Source of the DNA: Chryseobacterium indologenes
GTDB taxonomy: Bacteria > Bacteroidota > Bacteroidia > Flavobacteriales > Weeksellaceae
DNA: 64,000 bases
Direction of reading: 5' to 3'
Assembly (NCBI GenBank): GCA_016025055.1
Contig: CP065590.1
Span: 3,286,001-3,350,000 of the forward strand
The notes beneath the pieces were generated by a model, which worked only from the letters and a program-made list of their open reading frames with translations, did not search any database and was not told the origin of the DNA. This document shows positions 58,094 through 64,000 of this stretch, in pieces (the first letter of the stretch is position 1; every line of letters starts with the position of its first letter). The translations under genes and the position numbers were made by a program.

Positions 58094-58131
58094 TTTAAAA
58101 AAAATATCCATCACTTGTTAGGTGATGGATT
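58094..58131 (-). terminator. pheA terminator
   Basis: ATCCATCAC pairs with GTGATGGAT around a seven-base loop, followed on the minus strand by ATTTTTTTT. Confidence 0.88.
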
Positions 58132-58179
58132 TACAAAAAGATTATCGCTGATTGATGATCCTGTTTAGAGGTAAAAATA

Positions 58180-59028
58180 TCAGCTCTCCAGAAGGAATTC
58201 TTTGTAATTGCCTAAAAAATCCACTTCAGCATGAATAGACTCAAGTTCTTTTAAAGCATTACCATGCAGTACTTCCTCCCATGAGCCTACTACATTGATA
58301 AAGAAGAAATAATTACCCAGACCGGTCTTCAATGTTCTGGATTCAATTTTGCTCAGGTTCATTTTCCTCCAGGCAAAAACTGATAAAACCTGATGCAAGC
58401 CTCCCGGATGATCCTCCGGCATGGTAATCAACATCCCTGATTTTTCACCTAATATCTCCAGTTTATTATTGTCATAAGTGCCTGGTTCTTTTGAGATAAT
58501 GATAAACCGGGTGTGGTTTTGTTCAAAATCCTGAATATTACGGTTGATAATTTTCAACCCATATAAATTGGCCGCAAATTGATTGGCTACTGCTGCTATT
58601 TGAAGATCCGGATTTTCAGAAACGTATTTTGCTGCAGCGGCGGTAGAAGAGAAATCCTGTTTGGGAACCCCTTTGTAGTGGGTATCCAGAAAATGGAAGC
58701 TCTGTGCCAGCGCTTGCGGATGAGAATATATTCTCTCCATATCTTCAATAGCGTTTTCCGGATGGATCATCAGGTGGTGGGCGATAGGCATTACTGCTTC
58801 TGCCTGAATTTTAATAGACGGTGTCTTATACAGATAATCAAGGGTCATGGAAACAGTGCCTTCTATAGAGTTTTCTAAAGGAACTACTGCTTTTATTGCT
58901 TCTCCATTTTCCACAGCATTGAAACAATCCAGAATACTGGCCTGTGGCATAAGCTCATTATCCGGGAAGAGCTGTGCTGCGGCAAGTTGGGTAAAACTGG
59001 CGTGAGGCCCCAAAAATGCAATCTTCAT
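58180..59028 (-). CDS. pheA: Prephenate dehydratase
   Basis: A 282-residue single-function prephenate dehydratase. The substrate site has FLGPHASFTQLAA and VVPLENSIEGTVSMT, and the catalytic Thr-Arg-Phe is in QNHTRFIII (about residue 175). The C-terminal ACT domain has PGGLHQVLSVFAWRKMNLSKIESR, where phenylalanine binds for feedback inhibition. It forms phenylpyruvate. It is not fused to chorismate mutase. A GC-rich hairpin separates it from the downstream-reading thioesterase gene. Confidence 0.95.
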   Translation of the reverse strand: MKIAFLGPHASFTQLAAAQLFPDNELMPQASILDCFNAVENGEAIKAVVPLENSIEGTVSMTLDYLYKTPSIKIQAEAVMPIAHHLMIHPENAIEDMERIYSHPQALAQSFHFLDTHYKGVPKQDFSSTAAAAKYVSENPDLQIAAVANQFAANLYGLKIINRNIQDFEQNHTRFIIISKEPGTYDNNKLEILGEKSGMLITMPEDHPGGLHQVLSVFAWRKMNLSKIESRTLKTGLGNYFFFINVVGSWEEVLHGNALKELESIHAEVDFLGNYKEFLLES

Positions 59029-59094
59029 AAATAAATATATAGGGTATTGTTATAATTAAAAAGCAAAGGTGCGAATTAAAGTTTAAAGTTCAAC

Positions 59095-59126
59095 GAAGAA
59101 AAGCCGGGCTTTCAGGGCTTTTCTTC
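59095..59126 (-). terminator. Hairpin after the thioesterase gene
   Basis: GAAGAAAAGCC pairs with GGGCTTTTCTTC around a loop that itself contains CGGGCTTTC. Position fits termination of the thioesterase transcript. Confidence 0.65.
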
Positions 59127-59197
59127 CTTCCGGATCCATATTTAATAATAAACGGTAAACAGTGGGATCGTATAATCAATTATAGGCGGTAATTTTC

Positions 59198-59626
59198 CTA
59201 GTTTTTGATGTCCTCTGTCTCTTGCCAGTTATCTTCAATAAACTTCATCAGAAAATCAGGACATTTAATGATCTTATTGGTGTTGGCATCAAGGAAGAAT
59301 AAAGTGGTGGAAGCCTCTGTGATTTTAATATGCTCTTCATTGTAGATCTCATACTCAAATTCAATTTTTACCCCCGGAATTTTTTTGATATACGTATGAA
59401 TTTCTAATTTCTGATCGTACAAGGCAGGGCGTAAATATTTAATTTTATAGTCTGAAACAGGCAGCCAAATTCCTTGGTTTTCAATTTCATTGTATGAAAT
59501 TCCTATGCTTCTGAAGAGCTCAACTCTTCCTACTTCGAAGTATTCGGCATAGTTACCATAGTATACATATTTCATAGGATCTGTTTCCCCGTAACGTACT
59601 CGTATTGAGTGTGTTGTGTGTATCAT
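59198..59626 (-). CDS. 4-hydroxybenzoyl-CoA-type thioesterase (YbgC-like)
   Basis: From ATG 59626 the protein begins MIHTTHSIRVRYGETDPMKYVYYGNYAEYFEVGR, the classic YbgC/4HBT start with catalytic Asp in GETDPM and Tyr/Asn in VYYGNY. It has 142 residues. It hydrolyses acyl-CoA or acyl-ACP thioesters; substrate unknown. An ATG at 59647 would add seven residues. It is divergent from dnaA, 115 bp apart. Confidence 0.88.
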   Translation of the reverse strand: MIHTTHSIRVRYGETDPMKYVYYGNYAEYFEVGRVELFRSIGISYNEIENQGIWLPVSDYKIKYLRPALYDQKLEIHTYIKKIPGVKIEFEYEIYNEEHIKITEASTTLFFLDANTNKIIKCPDFLMKFIEDNWQETEDIKN

Positions 59627-59761
59627 TTTATGTGTTAAATTATACATACAAATATATTTTTAAATAATCAATACCTGCAATATTTTTTTTGAAAAGAAAA
59701 AAATTGGACCTTTGTCTTCCTTCTAAAAACAGTACAAACAAAGAATAATCGGGGCATAAAA

Positions 59762-61214
59762 ATGGATGACAATTTAATGATGATATGGCAGAAGTGCCTT
59801 CAGTTTATGCGTGATAACCTCAACGCAGCTGAAGATAATTCTGATCTAAAAAAACTTGAGAAATCTTTCGATATGTTATTTGATAAGGTTCAGCCGCTTT
59901 CATTAGTAGCCAATAACCTTACATTGATCGTGCCGAGTGATTTTTACAAGGAATATATCGAGGACAATTACCTGTCCTTACTTTCTGCTGCCCTGAAAAA
60001 AATGTTGGAAAAGGAGTTAAATTATGGTATTCCGTAATGGAAAACAGACCAAAAGGTGAAGAAAAACCGGTTACCATGAATATGAAGGGACAAAGTGTTC
60101 CTACTCCTAAAACACAGGAAACAATGCCTCAGGGCTTTTCCGCTAATATTGTAAATCCTTTTGTTGTACCTGGAATAAGAAAAGTAAACATCGATTCTAA
60201 TCTTAAACCTGATTATTCATTCGATAGTTATGTAGAAGGAGAAAGCAATAAATTTGCAGCTACAGTAGCAAGATCTATTGCCAAAAGACCTGGTGCCACT
60301 GCATTCAACCCTTTATTTCTGTACGGAGGTTATGGAGTAGGAAAAACTCATTTAGGCCAGGCAGTTGGTCTTGAAGTAAAAAACCAGTTCCCGGATAAAG
60401 TGGTTCTTTATCTGTCTTCAGAAAAATTTATTCAGCAGTTTATTTCAGCTGCAAAAGCTCATAAGCAAACAGAATTTGCCAATTTCTACCAAATGGTGGA
60501 TGTACTGATCATCGATGATATTCAGTTCTTATCAGGAAAATCTGCAACACAGGACAGTTTCTTCCATATTTTTGATCACCTGCATCAAAACGGAAAACAG
60601 ATTATCCTTACCTCGGATAAAGCTCCTGCTGATATTATGGATATTCAGGACAGGATTGTATCCCGATTCAAATGGGGACTTTCCGCAGAAATAAAATCTC
60701 CTGATTTATCGACAAGAAGACAGATTATTGAAGACAAATTAAGCAGAGACGGAATTGTTCTTCCTGGAGATATGTTGGATTTCCTTGCGGCAGAAGCAAA
60801 AACTAATGTAAGAGAACTTATAGGGGTAATCAACTCCGTGATTGCATATTCTACAGTATATAAGAGAGACCTGAGTCTTGAGTTATTAAAAGAAACCATC
60901 AACAGAATTGCAGCCAACCAGAAAAAGGTCATCAATATTCCTTATATTCAGGAAGTGGTATGCGACTATTTTGGAATCAAAAAGAACAGCTTTTATCAAA
61001 GACAAGAAAAAGGGAGATAGCTTTACCAAGACAACTTGCAATGTACTTCTCTAAAGAATTTACCAATTCCACATTTACTAAAATTGGTGAAGAAATGGGA
61101 GGGAAGGATCACTCAACAGTAATGTATGCTTGTGATACCATCAAAGATGTATCAAAAATTGATAAAGAAATCAAGAAATACGTTAAAGATCTTACAGAAA
61201 GAATCAAACAATAG
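59762..61214 (+). CDS. dnaA: Chromosomal replication initiator protein DnaA (two frameshifts in assembly)
   Basis: Domain I (residues 1-95: IWQKCLQFMRDN), a linker, the AAA+ domain with FNPLFLYGGYGVGKTHLGQ (Walker A), VDVLIIDDIQFLSGK (Walker B), and the DNA-binding domain IV with GGKDHSTVMYACDTI. Two breaks occur: four A at 60009-60012 (five give LEKGVKLWYSVMENRP) and four T at 60991-60994 (five give NSFLSKTRKREIALPRQLAMY). The restored protein has 484 residues. DnaA is essential, so the breaks are almost surely sequencing errors. No cluster of DnaA boxes was recognised nearby. Confidence 0.95.
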
Positions 61215-61312
61215 ATTCTGGATCAAAAAATAAATTAAAATGGAGAATACTGGTATTCTTCATTTTTTATTTAGTTTTGTCTATAGAATATAAATTTTGC
61301 AATCATACAATC

Positions 61313-61765
61313 ATGAGAATTTTGATGGTCTGTTTAGGAAATATATGCCGAAGTCCTTTGGCAGAAGGCATTATGAAAACCAAATTGCCTGAAGGTTTTG
61401 AGGTGGACTCTGCCGGAACTATTTCCATGCATGAGGGAGAACATCCTGACAAGAGGGCCATTAAAACTGCCGCCAATCATGATATTGATATTTCCAGACA
61501 AAGATCAAGACCCATTATCCGGAAAGATTTTGAAACTTTTGATAAAATCTACTGTATGGATATTGACGTCCTTGAAGATGTGATTTCTAAAACTAAAAAT
61601 GAGGAAGAAAGACAAAAGGTTTCCTTATTTTTGGAAGCACTCGGTGACCATAAAAACGCTGAAGTTCCTGATCCGTATTGGGGTGATATGAGAAATTTTG
61701 AAGAGGTTTTCCAACTTTTGGATAAGGGGTGTAATGCCATCAGAAACCAAATTATAACCTCATAA
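61313..61765 (+). CDS. Low-molecular-weight protein tyrosine phosphatase
   Basis: A 150-residue phosphatase from ATG 61313 with P-loop MVCLGNICRSP (Cys7, Arg13) and the general-acid Asp in EVPDPYWGD (about residue 120). It may dephosphorylate Tyr-phosphorylated proteins, often linked to polysaccharide control; no exopolysaccharide genes are in the window. It begins a plus-strand run with the two following genes (gaps 2 and 4 bp). Confidence 0.92.
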   Translation: MRILMVCLGNICRSPLAEGIMKTKLPEGFEVDSAGTISMHEGEHPDKRAIKTAANHDIDISRQRSRPIIRKDFETFDKIYCMDIDVLEDVISKTKNEEERQKVSLFLEALGDHKNAEVPDPYWGDMRNFEEVFQLLDKGCNAIRNQIITS

Positions 61766-61767
61766 TC

Positions 61768-62265
61768 ATGAAAACACTTCTGTTTTTCTTAGTATGCTTT
61801 AGTTTCTCCTTTGCGCAAACAAAAGATGAAAAAGAGATCCGTAAAGTAATGGATGACTTTATGGAATGTATTAAAACCAAAGATGAAACAAGGTATATGT
61901 CTTTATTTCAGGAGCCTGTACTCTGGACCGGAATTTATAAAGACAGAACGCAGGCTAAGCGTCTGGAAAAAAATCCTAAGGCAGAACATTACTTTGCCGA
62001 TGATTATAAAGCCTTTATCAAAGGTTTTAAAGATAACAAGTCTGAAGAAAAATTTGACAATATTACAATTATTGAAGATGGGGCTATAGCTTCTGCCAAT
62101 TTCGATTACAGTTTTTGGTATAACAGTACAATGGAAAACTGGGGAAAAGAAATCTGGACGTTGATGAAAATCAACGGAGTCTGGAAGATTACCTCCGTCA
62201 CTTTTTCCATGGATCTGGAGAAGTACTTTCCGCAACCCTCTTTAAACGAAAGAACAAAAAAATAA
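61768..62265 (+). CDS. Secreted SnoaL/NTF2-like protein
   Basis: A 165-residue protein with signal peptide (LLFFLVCFSFSFAQ) and an NTF2-like fold: DEKEIRKVMDDFMECIKTKDETRYMSLF at the start and VWKITSVTFSMD at the end. It lies between the tyrosine phosphatase and RsmI-like genes in one transcript. Function unknown. Confidence 0.75.
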   Translation: MKTLLFFLVCFSFSFAQTKDEKEIRKVMDDFMECIKTKDETRYMSLFQEPVLWTGIYKDRTQAKRLEKNPKAEHYFADDYKAFIKGFKDNKSEEKFDNITIIEDGAIASANFDYSFWYNSTMENWGKEIWTLMKINGVWKITSVTFSMDLEKYFPQPSLNERTKK

Positions 62266-62269
62266 AACA

Positions 62270-62968
62270 ATGCTTTTTTTACTCCCTGCTTATTTATCAG
62301 AAAACACTTCTATCACTCATTTTGCTCCTGTAATACAAGAGTATATCATGCAAACCGATTACTTCTTTGTGGAAAATGAAAAAACAGCCAGAAAGGTCGT
62401 TAAGTTCTTTGCTCCGGAAAAAAAACAGGCGGATTTGAAGCTGTTCTTACTGGATAAATATACTGAAAACAACGATATCAAAGAGGCTCAGGAGCTGATG
62501 CTGAAAGGGCAGGACTTCGGACTATTATCAGAAGCAGGATTACCTTGTATCGCAGATCCGGGCAATCTGATGGTAAAATGGTGTCACGAGAAAAACATCC
62601 GGGTAATTCCTATTTCAGGGCCTTCCTCTATAATCCTGGCTTTGATTTCCAGTGGCTTCAACGGTCAGGAATTTACCTTCCATGGATATCTTCCGATTGA
62701 TAAAGGAGAAAAAAAGAAGCAGATTCTTCATTTGGAAAGCTTAGTTCAGAAAACAGGATACTCACAGATTTTTATGGAAACTCCTTACCGGAATAATGCG
62801 CTTTTTGATGATCTTTGTAAGTTTTTATCACCCAATACAAAGCTCTGTATCGCTGCGAATATTAATGATCCGGAACATGAATTTATCAAAACAAAAACGA
62901 TCAAAGAATGGCAGAAACAAAAGCCTGAACTACATAAAATCCCTGCTGTTTTTGTGCTTGGAAAATAA
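62270..62968 (+). CDS. RsmI/tetrapyrrole methylase-family methyltransferase
   Basis: A 232-residue SAM-dependent methylase with GLLSEAGLPCIADPGN and VIPISGPSSIILALISSGF, the RsmI-family signatures, and EFTFHGYLP, MetPYR (METPYRNN). RsmI 2'-O-methylates C1402 of 16S rRNA. This protein is shorter than E. coli RsmI (about 286) and belongs to the small Bacteroidetes variant, so the exact target is uncertain. Confidence 0.82.
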   Translation: MLFLLPAYLSENTSITHFAPVIQEYIMQTDYFFVENEKTARKVVKFFAPEKKQADLKLFLLDKYTENNDIKEAQELMLKGQDFGLLSEAGLPCIADPGNLMVKWCHEKNIRVIPISGPSSIILALISSGFNGQEFTFHGYLPIDKGEKKKQILHLESLVQKTGYSQIFMETPYRNNALFDDLCKFLSPNTKLCIAANINDPEHEFIKTKTIKEWQKQKPELHKIPAVFVLGK

Positions 62969-62971
62969 ACT

Positions 62972-63016
62972 AAACTCCCGTAGATCTGATACCTTCAGAG
63001 TACGGGAGTTTTTTTA
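62972..63016 (+). terminator. Terminator after the RsmI-like gene
   Basis: AACTCCCGTA pairs with TACGGGAGTT around an 18-base loop, followed by seven T. Confidence 0.85.
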
Positions 63017-63311
63017 TTCCTAAACAGGAGTTTTTAACTCAATCTTATAATATTTCCATATTTGGTGATAAATGTTCAGCAATTTTACGTATTTTTATCT
63101 GACAGAATATTAAAATAGTTAAGCATAAAATATTATGAATTATAGATTTTATTATTTATTTAAGATATTAACTTATTTATTTTAATCTATTTAATTTTAA
63201 TTGAATAATTTATAATTTTAATTGTTTTAGTGAATCTGGATGAGAATATTTTGCATCAATGAGTAAGGATTGCATGGTTGCAACATTCATTTTGTATACA
63301 GTTGATCCCAT
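63017..63311. other. AT-rich intergenic region before the LPMO gene
   Basis: About 300 bp, with no ORF or RNA supported; it probably includes the LPMO gene promoter. Confidence 0.4.
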
Positions 63312-64000
63312 ATGAGAAACACCAAATATTTAAATATGATTACACGTAAAATTTTTTTTCCGGTATTGCTGTTTTTGGCAATGCTGCTCCCTTCTTTAAG
63401 TCATGTCTCTGCACATGGATATAATGAGTCCTGCCTCCAGAGGATATCAGGGAAGTCTCGATAGGGCCACATTAGGCTATTCTACTGCCTTTGGAATATA
63501 CGGCTCGGTCATTAATGAGCCTGGTTTTCTTGAAGCTCCGAAAGGCTTTCCCGCAATGGGGCCGGCAGACGGAAAGATAGCGTCTGCTAACGGAAGTATA
63601 GGAGGAGATACTACGCTTGATATTCAGACTGCTGACCGTTGGAAGAAAACCAATATTACCACCGGGGTGAATTCCTTTATCTGGAAGTATCTGGCTTATC
63701 ATGCGACCACAAAATGGCATTATTATATGACAAAACAAGGTTGGGATCCCAATAAACCCCTTAGCCGGCAGGATCTTGAGCTTATTGGTACGGTAGGGCA
63801 TAATGGTACGCCACCACAGGATAATGTTTCTCACCAGATTACAATTCCTTCCAACCGTACAGGGTACCATGTTATCTTGGCAGTTTGGGATGTAGCAGAT
63901 ACGACCAATGCATTTTATAATGTCATTGATGTTAATGTAACATCAGGAACGGGAGTTTCTACTCCGCCGGCTACCCCTGCAGGATTAACGCAGGTGGGAG
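63312..64000 (+). CDS. Secreted chitin-binding AA10 lytic polysaccharide monooxygenase, partial (frameshift in assembly)
   Basis: A signal peptide (KIFFPVLLFLAMLLPSLSHVSA) is followed by HGY, giving the N-terminal copper-binding His of LPMOs. After one frame change near 63422, the sequence reads MSPASRGYQGSLDRATLGY, then FGIYGSVINEPGFLEAPKGFP, ADRWKKTNI, WKYLAYHATTKWHYYMTKQGWDP and YHVILAVWDVADTTNAFYNVIDVNV, all typical of the AA10 domain. A Thr/Pro linker begins at the window end, so carbohydrate-binding or fibronectin domains likely follow. It cleaves crystalline chitin or cellulose oxidatively. Starts at 63312 or 63336 are both possible. Confidence 0.9.

Noticed and set aside
63472..63870. 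Minus-strand ORF at 63472-63870
   Set aside because: It is antisense to the LPMO domain, whose translation is convincing.

Overview
This 64 kb window is chromosomal DNA of a flavobacterium, most likely Chryseobacterium or a close relative in the Weeksellaceae. The signs are AT-rich DNA, Bacteroidetes-type promoters (TTG/TTTG about 20 nt before TAnnTTTG, seen upstream of several genes), absence of obvious Shine-Dalgarno sites, type IX secretion sorting domains, a GLPGLI-family protein, PorT, and GG-leader bacteriocin-like peptides. Most genes are housekeeping genes in short operons separated by clear hairpin terminators.

Layout. 1-0.9 kb: 5' part of trpE on the minus strand behind a leader peptide with three consecutive Trp codons and an attenuator terminator. 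0.9-6.2 kb: a membrane protein, a cupin lipoprotein, a small lipoprotein with cytochrome c, rlmF, lysS and a DfsB-like protein. 6.2-8.6 kb: cydAB. 8.7-11.5 kb: two tandem secreted delta-60-repeat proteins with T9SS tails. 11.6-14.1 kb: gyrB and a small membrane protein. 14.2-21.3 kb: two tandem DUF3857/transglutaminase-type proteins. The second is split by a 3164-bp IS1595-family element (17092-20255) with terminal inverted repeats, a perfect 8-bp target duplication, a transposase, several passenger genes and a candidate structured RNA of about 200 nt. 21.4-31.4 kb: an RsiV-like lipoprotein, a lipid kinase, dctA, ggt, a threonine dehydrogenase, a deacetylase-like protein, a metallophosphoesterase and KAS III. 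31.5-36.1 kb: menG/ubiE, porT, zapA, a candidate 6S RNA and rny. 36-42 kb: an MFS transporter, two GG-leader Cys-rich peptides, YeiH with a LysR regulator, and a CLC-type fluoride antiporter under a fluoride riboswitch. 42-49.5 kb: a GLPGLI protein, a thioesterase, an ArsC-like protein, a third GG peptide, gcvT, idi, a HAD protein, a 2-hydroxyacid dehydrogenase and mscL. 49.7-64 kb: nnrE/D, lgt, yidD, rarA, a DUF2339 protein, pheA, a thioesterase, dnaA, a tyrosine phosphatase, an RsmI-like methylase and the start of a secreted lytic polysaccharide monooxygenase.

About twenty genes carry a one-base frameshift, almost always in a homopolymer of 4-9 bases. These include genes expected to be essential (dnaA twice) and conserved ones (cydA, menG, nnrE/D). 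The simplest reading is residual sequencing error, typical of long-read assembly, not mass pseudogenisation. I therefore annotate these genes as single units and give the suspect run for each. The one gene I regard as truly broken is the DUF3857 gene cut by the insertion element.

The most interesting features are the passenger-carrying IS1595 element with its structured RNA, the trp leader attenuator, the candidate 6S RNA between zapA and rny, the fluoride riboswitch/CLC pair, and the family of GG-leader six-cysteine peptides. No tRNA, rRNA or CRISPR array was recognised.
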